Shown in pieces: positions 26,476 to 35,049 of a stretch of DNA of 50,852 nt; the stretch's first letter is position 1; every line of letters starts with the position of its first letter. The position numbers were made by a program, and so were the translations under genes. The stretch lies in NCBI GenBank assembly GCA_002323895.1, contig DCQM01000115.1:1-50852 (forward strand), given 5' to 3'. The stretch comes from Akkermansiaceae bacterium UBA1518 (lineage in GTDB: Bacteria > Verrucomicrobiota > Verrucomicrobiia > Verrucomicrobiales > Akkermansiaceae). The notes beneath the pieces are model-generated. The model was given only the letters and a program-made list of their open reading frames with translations, was not told where the DNA came from and made no database searches.

Positions 26476-26505
26476 AAAAAAAGCCTAAGGGTGAGCGCCT
26501 CAGAC
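26476..26505 (-). terminator. Rho-independent terminator of lexA
   Basis: On the minus strand GTCTGAGG (26505-26498) pairs with CCTTAGGC (26490-26483) over 8 bp including two G-U pairs, with a 7-base loop, followed by seven T. It starts 24 bases after the lexA stop. Confidence 0.82.
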
Positions 26506-26529
26506 TTTGATTCAAAAAGCAGATCGAGA

Positions 26530-27147
26530 CTACATCAGCCCCGTCCGCAGCAATCCTACTAACACCCCTTGCACCACAAGCTCGCGAGCTGGAATTAAAT
26601 CAGGGAAATTTTCATTCTCAGCGCGAAGAAAAGGGCGACCGTTCTCCAATACAAAACGCTTTAAGGTTGTCTCACCATCAATCAAAGCCGCCACAATATC
26701 CATGTGTCGTGGCTCCCTGAATTCGAGCAATACAGTATCACCATCACAAATATGGGCATCGATCATAGACTCCCCACGAACTTTAAGAGCAAAGGTGCGG
26801 GCATTTCGTGGGATTCCGAGCGAAGCAATGTCGATGGAAATACAACCTTGTTTCTCCTCCTCCACTGCTTCCGCCATTCCTGCTGCGATCGAACCATATA
26901 TTGGGATGTCGACAACTTCCTCTCGTTCCAAATCCTCAGGAAAAACCACAGCTCTTGCCTTACCTGGCAGGCGAACGATAACTCCCTTTTTTTCAAGAGC
27001 CCGCAGATGACTCATTGCCGCAGTTTGGCTGGCAAAACCGAAATGCGCCTGAATTTCACGAGTCGAGGGCATTAGACCATTTTTATTTTGAGATAACTTA
27101 AGAAAGTCCAACAGCTGTTGTTGGCGCTGAGTGAGTTTGTGAGCCAT
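26530..27147 (-). CDS. lexA: SOS repressor LexA
   Basis: 205 residues. The N-terminal winged helix (about 1-70) includes MPSTREIQAHFGFASQTAAM as the recognition region. The C-terminal S24 peptidase domain has the A89-G90 self-cleavage bond (GSIAAGMAE), catalytic S127 in GESM and K163 in ETTLKRF. RecA-stimulated self-cleavage relieves repression of DNA-repair genes. Length and all key residues are intact. A palindrome at 27158-27171 just upstream suggests autorepression, and a strong terminator follows. Confidence 0.96.
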   Translation of the reverse strand: MAHKLTQRQQQLLDFLKLSQNKNGLMPSTREIQAHFGFASQTAAMSHLRALEKKGVIVRLPGKARAVVFPEDLEREEVVDIPIYGSIAAGMAEAVEEEKQGCISIDIASLGIPRNARTFALKVRGESMIDAHICDGDTVLLEFREPRHMDIVAALIDGETTLKRFVLENGRPFLRAENENFPDLIPARELVVQGVLVGLLRTGLM

Positions 27148-27157
27148 GGGAGACTAT

Positions 27158-27171
27158 TGTTTCAATGAACA
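27158..27171. promoter_or_regulatory. Probable LexA box
   Basis: TGTTT-CAAT-GAACA matches nine of ten fixed positions of TGTTC-N4-GAACA, the palindrome I recall being reported for Verrucomicrobia LexA. It lies 11 bases upstream of the lexA start codon, where a bound repressor would block lexA transcription or translation initiation. Confidence 0.65.
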
Positions 27172-27251
27172 CTATTTGTCCAGTCGGAAATATCAGCCTA
27201 CCTCCCCTTATCTAACTAACAGCCTGCTAAAACTAGACGGATTTCAAGTCG

Positions 27252-27269
27252 GTTCTCTTCAAAGAGAAC
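27252..27269. promoter_or_regulatory. 18-bp palindrome between lexA and rpe
   Basis: GTTCTCTT-CA-AAGAGAAC: perfect 8-base arms around a 2-base centre. Because lexA and rpe diverge here it cannot be their terminator, and no T-run follows. It may be the operator of an unidentified dimeric regulator, or a hairpin in the rpe leader 81 bases before the rpe ATG. Confidence 0.45.
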
Positions 27270-27350
27270 GCCACCTTGCCCAAACCACTAGGAAAACAGG
27301 TCCTCCTCCGGAACTGATTTTTTTGCGCGCCTCAAGCTAGTTTTCACCTT

Positions 27351-28037
27351 ATGACTCGCAGCGTGAAAAAGTGGAACCACCAAGATCGCATCATCGCCCC
27401 CTCTCTCCTCGCCGCCGACTTCGGCAGAGTCGGGGCAGAAACCTCCCGCGCCATTAACGCCGGAGCAGATTGGATGCATCTGGATGTCATGGATGGACAT
27501 TTTGTCGATAACATCTCTTTTGGACCAGCAATGATCCAAGCCGTGCATGAGACAAACGATATCTTCCTCGATGTGCACCTCATGATCGCTCGGCCGGATC
27601 ACTATCTGCCACGATTTGTGGCGGCTGGAGCCGACCTAATCACGGTTCATGTAGAACCAGAAGCAGACCACAACGTGACCACTACAATTAAAGCGATTCG
27701 TGAAGCAAATTGCCTTGCTGGCTTAGCTCTGAACCCAGCGACGCCCTTTGAAGCTGTCCTCCCTTTTTTGGAAGATATTGACCTCCTTCTTGTAATGACA
27801 GTAGTCCCTGGGTTCGGGGGCCAGTCATTCATGGAAGAAGTCATGGTCAAGGTCGAAGCCGGAGTAAAACACCGGACCGAAAACAAGCTAAACTACCATA
27901 TAGAAGTAGATGGTGGGATTGGCCCAGAGAGCGCTTCAATAGCGAAAGCAGCAGGTGCCAATGTCTTTGTTGCGGGATCATCCACTTTTGGCGCTCCTGA
28001 CATGGCCGCAGCAGTTCGAGGTATCCGGGAAGCATAG
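27351..28037 (+). CDS. rpe: Ribulose-phosphate 3-epimerase
   Basis: 228 residues forming the standard TIM barrel. Active-site and metal motifs are APSLLAADFG, LDVMDGHFV, DVHLMI, VHVEPE, MTVVPGFGGQSF and EVDGGI. It interconverts ribulose-5-phosphate and xylulose-5-phosphate in the pentose phosphate pathway, in the cytoplasm. The start at 27351 gives an N-terminus slightly longer than usual (MTRSVKKWNHQDR before the conserved IIAPS). It diverges from lexA across 203 bases. Confidence 0.95.
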   Translation: MTRSVKKWNHQDRIIAPSLLAADFGRVGAETSRAINAGADWMHLDVMDGHFVDNISFGPAMIQAVHETNDIFLDVHLMIARPDHYLPRFVAAGADLITVHVEPEADHNVTTTIKAIREANCLAGLALNPATPFEAVLPFLEDIDLLLVMTVVPGFGGQSFMEEVMVKVEAGVKHRTENKLNYHIEVDGGIGPESASIAKAAGANVFVAGSSTFGAPDMAAAVRGIREA

Positions 28038-28095
28038 CCATAGGCTCTCCTGGCCTTTGACATCTATTCTGAACAACCATAGGTTCCCTTCAGTA

Positions 28096-29349
28096 ATGTG
28101 TTACCGTCGATTCGCTCTCCTACTTTTCGCGATTTCTTCATATGCAGGGGTGGCCGAGCCGACGAAATTACGGATCTGGAACTCTAAGAGCGGGAGTAAA
28201 ATTACCGCCAAAGCCAGCGAAATGACCCAGAACGGTTCCATCCAACTGATCACGAAAGACGGCCGTGAACTCACCCTAGGAATCGACGAATTTTCAGAAG
28301 ATGATCAGGCATTTCTGGAGAAGCATTTCAAAAAGAAGGAGGTCCAGTTGGCCGCGAATGCCGGAACTTTAGAAGGACCTATCAAAGCAGGCGTCGATAC
28401 GTCTTACTTCGTTTACATCCCAAAAAATCTCGGCCCCGGAACTCGCGCTCCGGTGATGATTTGGACCCAATCGGATGGCGCTAAGCAGGAAACCTTGCAA
28501 CGCTTTACTGAAGCTGCCGATGTTCTTGGAATGATTATCGCAAGCCCGATCGAGGCTCGTCACGAAGGTCAAGTCACACTACTCAACAATTTCGTCCACA
28601 CCCGAAATGTCCTCTCGGATGTGAAACGTGACTACAAAATTAGCGGCCATGGCATTCATTTTGGCGGCGATAAAAGCGGTGGCGCCGCTGCCTTGCACAA
28701 TTCACTCAAGATCCGAAGCGCCGGCACCTACACGGTCTCGGGATACCTTACTCCAAATATGACCGGAGCCAATCAAGGTCACCACTTTATGGCAGGCAGC
28801 ACAAATAGCAGCCATCGCTACATGACTGCTTATGCCGCTGCAAAGTTCGACGAAGATGCGACTCACATGCTCTATTTTGGTGCCCGTGATATGCCAGATT
28901 CCCGGGATATCACAATTGGCATGATCTGGATGTATGCCCAAGGTCTTTATGAAAACGCCTCGAGTAGAGGAAATGAAATCGAAACATTTGAAGGGCGAGT
29001 CCTCCCGTGGCTCAAAGATCTTGCCTCTATCTCGGAAGGACAGGCCGCCTACCTTACCCGTATGCTTAACTCAGATTGCAGGCTGAAGGGACGCTTTAAG
29101 AAAGAGATCGAAAAGCTTCACACCCAACTTTTAAAAAGCAAAGAGGCCGTAGCTCATGTTCAAGGAAGAGATGCTCTTGATAATTTTTCCGAAACCCAAC
29201 TCGCCAAATACGGAAGCCACTTCAAACCACTAACCGATCATAGCCCAAAAAAATTTGAGCGTATGATGGCAAACCTCGAAAAGACGTATGAAAAAGCCAA
29301 GGAACTTAAGCCAGTCCTGAAGGCTCTCGCCGAGCCAACCCATCGGTAA
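28096..29349 (+). CDS. Exported SHD1-domain protein with alpha/beta-hydrolase-like domain
   Basis: 417 residues from the ATG at 28096, chosen because it yields a signal peptide (MCYRRFALLLFAISSYAGVA); the frame opens further up inside rpe. Residues about 25-75 (LRIWNSKSGSKITAKASEM, LGIDEFSEDDQAFL) match the SLA1-homology (SHD1) repeat frequent in PVC bacteria. The remainder resembles esterase/PHB-depolymerase-type hydrolases. At the expected nucleophile elbow it reads G190-G-D-K-S194-G-G instead of GxSxG, so catalysis is uncertain. The C-terminus (about 330-417) is helical and charged. It lies 58 bases after rpe. Confidence 0.75.
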   Translation: MCYRRFALLLFAISSYAGVAEPTKLRIWNSKSGSKITAKASEMTQNGSIQLITKDGRELTLGIDEFSEDDQAFLEKHFKKKEVQLAANAGTLEGPIKAGVDTSYFVYIPKNLGPGTRAPVMIWTQSDGAKQETLQRFTEAADVLGMIIASPIEARHEGQVTLLNNFVHTRNVLSDVKRDYKISGHGIHFGGDKSGGAAALHNSLKIRSAGTYTVSGYLTPNMTGANQGHHFMAGSTNSSHRYMTAYAAAKFDEDATHMLYFGARDMPDSRDITIGMIWMYAQGLYENASSRGNEIETFEGRVLPWLKDLASISEGQAAYLTRMLNSDCRLKGRFKKEIEKLHTQLLKSKEAVAHVQGRDALDNFSETQLAKYGSHFKPLTDHSPKKFERMMANLEKTYEKAKELKPVLKALAEPTHR

Positions 29350-29364
29350 CCGAAAGAGATCAGC

Positions 29365-29832
29365 CTAGAGCCCGCGTCCCTTGTTGAAGCGAGCGACTTC
29401 TCGCTGAGCCTCACGAAGTTCGGTCTTCTTTTTAAGATCATGTCGCTGATCGTTGTGCCCTTTACCCTTTCCGAGGCCAAGTTGGACTTTTACCCGACGC
29501 CCTTTGAAATAGAGCTTGAGACAAATCAAAGTGAAGCCTTTTTGTAAGGTAGCTTGGGAAAGCTTTAAAATCTCATTCTTATGAAGAAGAAGTTTACGGG
29601 GGCGCTTTGCCTCGTGCTGAAAAAAGGATCCCGCGGTTTGCCACGGCTGAATATCACATCCATAGAGCCAACACTCGCCACGCTCGATCCTGGCGAAAGA
29701 TTCCGTGATACTCACCTTTCCTTCCCGGATCGATTTCACCTCAGTGCCACGGAGGACGAGTCCTCCTTCAAAGGTGTCCGTGATATTATAATCACGACGC
29801 GCCCTCTTATTAGTGGCTACTTCTTTCGACAT
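29365..29832 (-). CDS. smpB: SsrA-binding protein SmpB
   Basis: 155 residues, full length. Characteristic parts are NKRARRDYNITDTFEGGLVL at the N-terminus, GTEVKSIREGKVSITESFA, and the basic C-terminal tail (KGKGHNDQRHDLKKKTELRE) that mimics the codon in the ribosome. SmpB delivers tmRNA to stalled ribosomes. The ssrA gene itself is not visible in this window. It converges with the gene ending at 29349, with 15 bases between. Confidence 0.96.
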   Translation of the reverse strand: MSKEVATNKRARRDYNITDTFEGGLVLRGTEVKSIREGKVSITESFARIERGECWLYGCDIQPWQTAGSFFQHEAKRPRKLLLHKNEILKLSQATLQKGFTLICLKLYFKGRRVKVQLGLGKGKGHNDQRHDLKKKTELREAQREVARFNKGRGL

Positions 29833-29874
29833 GACACCTAGAATTGCGTCTGCCCGGAAAAAAGCAATCCAGCT

Positions 29875-30141
29875 TTAGGAATTAGATCCCTCAACTAGCT
29901 TGATCTTACCTTCGATAATTTCAGTAAGAGCAATATCGGCAAAACCCATGCTGGGAAGCGCCTCGATTAAAGGGGAGCGGCCCTGATTCAATTGAGCCAC
30001 GCGCTTCGACACGAGGTTGATGAGCACGAGGGGATCGGCGACAATTTCAGCAGCCTGTTCGACAAGATCGTTTTTCATAGGGATCGCACTGGAACGAGGA
30101 GGGGTAGGTGCTTCAAACGGAACGATATTGTCTGCATCCAT
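29875..30141 (-). CDS. rpoZ: RNA polymerase omega subunit-like protein
   Basis: 88 residues from the ATG at 30141; the frame is open to 30219 but the upstream part is Arg/Phe-rich and improbable. The segment LINLVSKRVAQLNQGRSPLIE followed by GFADIALTEIIEGKI matches the omega core (ASKRARQL ... ALREIAEGKI), which latches the beta' subunit. About 25 extra residues (VPFEAPTPPRSSAIPMKND) precede the core; a start at the internal Met (22nd residue) would give a more usual short omega. Placement beside smpB fits a housekeeping role. Confidence 0.75.
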   Translation of the reverse strand: MDADNIVPFEAPTPPRSSAIPMKNDLVEQAAEIVADPLVLINLVSKRVAQLNQGRSPLIEALPSMGFADIALTEIIEGKIKLVEGSNS

Positions 30142-30236
30142 GACCTCAAAGTTTAACAAACGAAGTTTCGCCTGCGGGCGGAAGGGAAAACCACAAAACC
30201 GCCTTACTGGCAAGCCCAATCTATTTCTGAATTGTT

Positions 30237-32270
30237 TTAGAATTCCAAACCTATCCGAACCCCATACATTTCAGGGTCACCAGCAACTCCTGCCGAGATC
30301 GAATTATTCATAAAATTGTAGTAATCTTCGTCGAGAAGGTTACGTGCAAAAATCGCGGCATTCCAGCTGTCTCCTTGATAACCGAGCTGGGCATCCAACA
30401 CCTCGTAAGACCCTTGGCGATAGTCGCTATTGTTTGTCTCATCAAAGAAGGTAGCACCCACGGCTCTCAAACCAGTCTGGGCGAAAAAGCCATTCTCAAA
30501 ATCATACCTGACAACCATTCCAGCCGTAAACTCCGGTAAAAACGGAACATCATTTCCAGACAAATCTGCCCCAGCAGCCCCAGTATGTTCCTCAAACTCG
30601 ATCTGGTTCCAACCTGCACTCGCTTGAACGGTCAATCCACTGATCGGCTTCCAAAAAACTTCACCTTCCACGCCAAGAGCCTCGACACGGTCTGCATTAA
30701 CGATAATGAAATCAGTGACTGGAACGCTTTGATTGAGCTGATAGTCGTCGATCTGCTTGAAGTAACCACGTAACTCCCCACCCATTGATTGATCAGAGCT
30801 TTGATAACGGACCCCAATTTCAGTTTCCAACGATTGCTCTTCGTCAAATTCCGTGGTGGCCGGGTTGTCACTGTAAGCTGTAAAGCCCTGAGGTTTGTAG
30901 GAAAGTGAGGTTCTCGCAAATACACTTGTCTCAGAGGTCACAACATAGTTCGCCCCAAGAGAGGGCGAGAAATAAACGCCATTGCTTTCACCCGCGAAAG
31001 CTGGAGGGAGAGGAATGAATCCTCCACCTGGATCGGTTTTACTCCGACTGATGGAATTCTCAACAGACTCAAGACGCCCACCCACCTCAATGGTAAGATC
31101 CTCAACCGCATCCCACTGAACGTTTCCAAACAAGGCAACACTCTCTTCATCAATGTCAAAGCTAGTGAATTGATTCGCCGAGATATTGTTACCAATCGGG
31201 AAGAATCGATTAGCCAAGCCCTGATTATCTTTGTTCAAGTAGGCCAATCCACTGAGCCATCTGACGTCGGCATCTTGATCGGACTGAAGGCGAAATTCCT
31301 GACTAAAAAGATTTTGTTCGTGTCTAATTGATGATCTTGAGAGATCGAATGCCGTCAAATCAAGATCCACGATATTTGGTCCAAGCTTCCAATTCGAGAA
31401 GGCCGTGATGGACTTCAGATTTACTTTCCCAAAGTCTTGATCAAGGTGCATCGAAAGCTGAAAACGATCAATCTCGGTCGCTCCCGGGATATTGCTGGCC
31501 ACTTTGAAAGGATCTTTCACAAGTTGCGAATCGACAAACTCTCCAAAGGCCGAAGTTGTCCCCGGCAACGCAGACAAGCGCTGACTTCCATCGCGCGTCC
31601 GCTCATACATGAAGCGAAACCGCATTTCGAAATCCTCGCTTGGATTGTAGTAAAGGCTCCCCAGAGTACCTAACTGCTCACGAGTGTCGGTTTCGCGGCC
31701 AAGAGTTACATTATCAACAAAACCGTCACGCTCTTTCAAATAAGTCTGGAAGGCGTAGGACCAATCCTTGTCGAGAGGCCCGCTGGAACGGAAACGCAAG
31801 TGAGTGAGATTGTAGCTACCATACTCAGCGCTAAATCCATGCTCGTACTCCTTGGTTGGCCCGGGTGTTCTCAATTCCATGAGCCCCCCCACCCCATTAC
31901 GCGCAAACCGGGACCCCTGGGGTCCTCGGTGGAGAGTGAACGATTCCAAATCAAAAAACTCAGTCGAATATCCCAAAACATCACCATATGGAACATCGTC
32001 GACAACCATTGCGACACCCGCGCCTCCAAAAAACAGGGTGTTTGTGGAGCCACGCACTCCTATAATATCGCCGTAACCAGCTGAATCAGAAGCAACTGAT
32101 GCAAATCCTGGAAGATAACCAAGAAGCTCGTTAAGGCGCTCTGCATCAAGTGTTTCTACAGCAACATTACCAACCGCATCACCCTCCACAACTAAAGGCT
32201 TCAAAAGATCCTGAGCGTTTAAAAATCCACCTATTAACAATGCACTGAGAGACGGTCCGATTCGTTTCAT
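30237..32270 (-). CDS. TonB-dependent outer-membrane receptor
   Basis: 677 residues: a signal peptide (1-19), a TonB-box-like LKPLVVEGD just after it, a plug domain (about 35-150; VRGSTNTLFFGGAGVAMVVDDVP, LHRGPQGSRFARNGVGG) and a 22-strand barrel ending in GLEF with the terminal Phe. Such receptors import iron chelates, vitamins or oligosaccharides using the proton motive force through TonB-ExbBD. No SusD partner or Fur-like box is seen, so the ligand is unknown. It diverges from the FGE-like lipoprotein gene across 78 bases. Confidence 0.92.
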   Translation of the reverse strand: MKRIGPSLSALLIGGFLNAQDLLKPLVVEGDAVGNVAVETLDAERLNELLGYLPGFASVASDSAGYGDIIGVRGSTNTLFFGGAGVAMVVDDVPYGDVLGYSTEFFDLESFTLHRGPQGSRFARNGVGGLMELRTPGPTKEYEHGFSAEYGSYNLTHLRFRSSGPLDKDWSYAFQTYLKERDGFVDNVTLGRETDTREQLGTLGSLYYNPSEDFEMRFRFMYERTRDGSQRLSALPGTTSAFGEFVDSQLVKDPFKVASNIPGATEIDRFQLSMHLDQDFGKVNLKSITAFSNWKLGPNIVDLDLTAFDLSRSSIRHEQNLFSQEFRLQSDQDADVRWLSGLAYLNKDNQGLANRFFPIGNNISANQFTSFDIDEESVALFGNVQWDAVEDLTIEVGGRLESVENSISRSKTDPGGGFIPLPPAFAGESNGVYFSPSLGANYVVTSETSVFARTSLSYKPQGFTAYSDNPATTEFDEEQSLETEIGVRYQSSDQSMGGELRGYFKQIDDYQLNQSVPVTDFIIVNADRVEALGVEGEVFWKPISGLTVQASAGWNQIEFEEHTGAAGADLSGNDVPFLPEFTAGMVVRYDFENGFFAQTGLRAVGATFFDETNNSDYRQGSYEVLDAQLGYQGDSWNAAIFARNLLDEDYYNFMNNSISAGVAGDPEMYGVRIGLEF

Positions 32271-32348
32271 AAGACCGAGATCCTCTCTACTTTTTATATG
32301 AGGTCAACCAAGAAGGCTTGATAGATTTTAGCGACCAGTTAAACAGCG

Positions 32349-33575
32349 ATGTCAGCAAATCCTACAATGATCCGACCTTTCCCTCCTCAAATATTCACCC
32401 TCTCGATCTTTATCTTCCTTAGCTCTTGCTGCGACCGTGAACTATACTCATTTCTTCCAGAAGAAAGAGCCGAGCCCAAGCCAGAATCCCCAAAAATCAA
32501 TGCTGATAGTTTGAACATTATTCCCGGTGACATGCCGGACAGCGCCGCCGCGTTTCTTCCCGTCTCCGAGAAAATCTTCGCCCAACTTAAACCCATCCCT
32601 GAAGGTGGCCTCGAGGCCTACACCGAAATCATAGCCGGAGCAGAGAATGCCTCTTTTAAAATGCTCCCCATCTCGGGTGGCGAATTCACGATCGGAACTC
32701 CCGACAGTGAAGCAGATCGCTCTGACGATGAAGGCCCGCAAAAGAAAATCCAAATCGAGCCCTTTTGGATGGCTTCAACCGAAACCACCTGGGGCCTTTA
32801 CCGGGCTTTCATGGAAAACGGTAAGAATCGTAACAAGGACGGCACTCTCGACCTCGACGGCAATAAGCTCTCACCCGAAGCCCCCCTTCAAAGTAATCCT
32901 AATCTCATCGACGCTATTTCTCAGCCTACTCCACCCTATATGCCTATGCACAATAGCATGGGAGATAACGCAGGCTACGACAGCAAATACCCGGCCGTCG
33001 CTGCAACCCAACACTCCGCCTCAAAATTTTGTGAATGGCTAACGGCTCAAACCGGTCACTATTACCGACTCCCCACCGAAGCCGAGTGGGAATATGCCTG
33101 CCGTGCCGGAACCACCACCGCCTATTCCTTTGGAGATGACCCCTCTAAACTCGACGAATATGCATGGTATTTTGAGAACTCTGATGGTTCTTATCAACCC
33201 GTCGCTACCAAAAAGCCAAATCCCTGGGGGCTTTTCGACATGCACGGCAACGTGAGCGAGTGGACCATAGACGCCTACCTACCCGATTACAGCAAACACC
33301 CTGGAAGCACCATCAATCCTTTCGCGCTTTCTCCTAAACGCTACCCTCGAGTCACTCGTGGCGGCCATTGGGATTGCGATCCCCAAGAGCTGCGTTCAGG
33401 CCAGCGTCTTCCGTCTGACAGAAGCTGGAAAAACACTGACCCTCAGGACCCAAAATCTATCTGGTATCATACCGATAACTGGGGCTTAGGATTCCGAGTC
33501 ATCCGACCGGCCAAAATTCCCACTCTTGAAGAAATGCACCTTCTCTGGAACACCGGGCCCGGCGAACGTTTTTAA
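32349..33575 (+). CDS. FGE/SUMF1-like lipoprotein with incomplete catalytic cysteine pair
   Basis: 408 residues (407 after Met removal; an ATG at 32367 would shorten it by six). A lipobox LSSC (C27) predicts a lipid-anchored, exported protein. The SUMF1/formylglycine-generating-enzyme fold spans about 105-390: ISGGEFTIGTPDSEADRSDD, RLPTEAEWEYACRAGT, NPWGLFDMHGNVSEWT and RVTRGGHWDCDPQELRSGQR. True FGE has two copper-binding Cys five residues apart in the last region; here C343 is present but position 348 is Leu. It may therefore not convert sulfatase Cys to formylglycine. It lies 54 bases upstream of a sulfatase, so a sulfatase-linked role is still possible. Confidence 0.88.
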   Translation: MSANPTMIRPFPPQIFTLSIFIFLSSCCDRELYSFLPEERAEPKPESPKINADSLNIIPGDMPDSAAAFLPVSEKIFAQLKPIPEGGLEAYTEIIAGAENASFKMLPISGGEFTIGTPDSEADRSDDEGPQKKIQIEPFWMASTETTWGLYRAFMENGKNRNKDGTLDLDGNKLSPEAPLQSNPNLIDAISQPTPPYMPMHNSMGDNAGYDSKYPAVAATQHSASKFCEWLTAQTGHYYRLPTEAEWEYACRAGTTTAYSFGDDPSKLDEYAWYFENSDGSYQPVATKKPNPWGLFDMHGNVSEWTIDAYLPDYSKHPGSTINPFALSPKRYPRVTRGGHWDCDPQELRSGQRLPSDRSWKNTDPQDPKSIWYHTDNWGLGFRVIRPAKIPTLEEMHLLWNTGPGERF

Positions 33576-33629
33576 GCGCTCACAAAAACGCCCTTTTGAC
33601 ACCCTCAAAACACTACAACCAAACCACAA

Positions 33630-35021
33630 ATGAAAATCTTCTTCCTTCTGATCTTCGCCCTCAAATGCCTCTCCGCAAGCGCTGCAAAAAAGCCCAACTT
33701 CATAATTATCTTCACCGATGATCAAGGTTACGGCGATCTCGGCTGCTTTGGCTCCACCAAAATCAAAACACCCAACATCGACCGCCTCGCGAAAGAAGGC
33801 CGCAAATTTACGAACTTCATGGTCGCTTCCCCTGTCTGTTCCCCCTCGCGCGCTGCCCTTCTCACTGGCTGCTATCCAAAGCGGGTCAGCATGCACCAGC
33901 ACGTCCTCTTTCCCTCCTCTCAAAAAGGCCTCAACCCCAAAGAACATACCATTGCTGATCACCTGAAAGATCAAGGATACGCCACCGCCTGCTTCGGCAA
34001 ATGGCACCTTGGGCACCACCCTGAAACTCTCCCGCAGAGTAATGGCTTCGATACCTATCTTGGCATCCCCTACTCGAACGATATGAATCACCCCGACAAT
34101 AAGGGGAAACCTAAAGGTGGTTGGGCCGGAATGGATGCCCTTTGGAAAGACCCCGAGTCTACCCTCACTCAGTGGAAAACCCCTCTAATGGAGAACGACA
34201 AAATCCTCGAAGTGCCGGTCGATCAACGGACCGTGACCCGACGATATACCAACAAGTCAATTGAGTTCATCAAAAGCAATAAGGACAAACCTTTCTTTCT
34301 TTATCTGCCTCACTCCATGCCACACATCCCACTCTACGTGCCAGATGAAATCCGCGACCCAAATCCGCTCAACGCATACACTAACGTTATTGAGCATATC
34401 GACTCTGAAGTCGGCCGTATTGCAAATCTTCTTCGCGAACTCAAGCTCGCCCAAAACACCTACCTTATTTTCACAACCGACAATGGCCCGTGGCTTCAGT
34501 TCAAACACCACGGTGGATCTGCCGGCCCTCTTCGCGATGGCAAAGGTACTACTTTTGAAGGCGGCCAACGCGTTCCCTGTGTCATGTGGGCTCCCGGCCG
34601 CATTCCAGCTGGCACCACTTGCGACGAACTCTGCGGCACAATCGATCTTCTTCCCACCATCGCATCCCTCACTGAAGCCCCCCTCCCGAAAGAAAATAAA
34701 ATCGATGGCCTCGACATATCGAATCTTCTTACCGGTGACACCAAAAGCCCCCGCAACGAATTCATTTACTATACCTCACGTGGCGATCTTGAAGGCCTTC
34801 GTCAGGGTAAATACAAGGTCCTCATCAAAAAAAATCGTCGCCGTAAAAACCAACCCGCAAGCGGCGGGCAAGTCATGCTCTTCGACCTCGACTCTGACCT
34901 CGGTGAAAAAACAAACCTCGCGGACAAGCATCCCGAAATCGTTGCTAAACTAGGCACTCGCATGAAAGAACTCGACGCCGAAATCACCAAGAACCAGCGC
35001 CAGCCCTGGCTCAAAAAGTAG
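33630..35021 (+). CDS. Exported Cys-type sulfatase (S1 family)
   Basis: 463 residues with a signal peptide (1-19), metal site TDDQGYGDLG (29-38) and formylglycine motif C70-S-P-S-R74 followed by AALLTG. Further conserved parts are FGKWHLGHHPE and TTDNGPWLQFKHHGGSAGPL. The order and length match arylsulfatase A-like enzymes. It follows the FGE-like lipoprotein gene by 54 bases and is probably cotranscribed with it. It acts in the periplasm or at the surface on sulfated glycans; exact substrate unknown. Confidence 0.95.
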   Translation: MKIFFLLIFALKCLSASAAKKPNFIIIFTDDQGYGDLGCFGSTKIKTPNIDRLAKEGRKFTNFMVASPVCSPSRAALLTGCYPKRVSMHQHVLFPSSQKGLNPKEHTIADHLKDQGYATACFGKWHLGHHPETLPQSNGFDTYLGIPYSNDMNHPDNKGKPKGGWAGMDALWKDPESTLTQWKTPLMENDKILEVPVDQRTVTRRYTNKSIEFIKSNKDKPFFLYLPHSMPHIPLYVPDEIRDPNPLNAYTNVIEHIDSEVGRIANLLRELKLAQNTYLIFTTDNGPWLQFKHHGGSAGPLRDGKGTTFEGGQRVPCVMWAPGRIPAGTTCDELCGTIDLLPTIASLTEAPLPKENKIDGLDISNLLTGDTKSPRNEFIYYTSRGDLEGLRQGKYKVLIKKNRRRKNQPASGGQVMLFDLDSDLGEKTNLADKHPEIVAKLGTRMKELDAEITKNQRQPWLKK

Positions 35022-35049
35022 CCAGAAAAAGACGCCCCCACAAAAAACC

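Noticed and set aside
33486..34091. 201-codon minus-strand frame opposite the FGE-like gene end and sulfatase
   Set aside because: Overlaps two supported genes on the other strand and has no recognisable motif.
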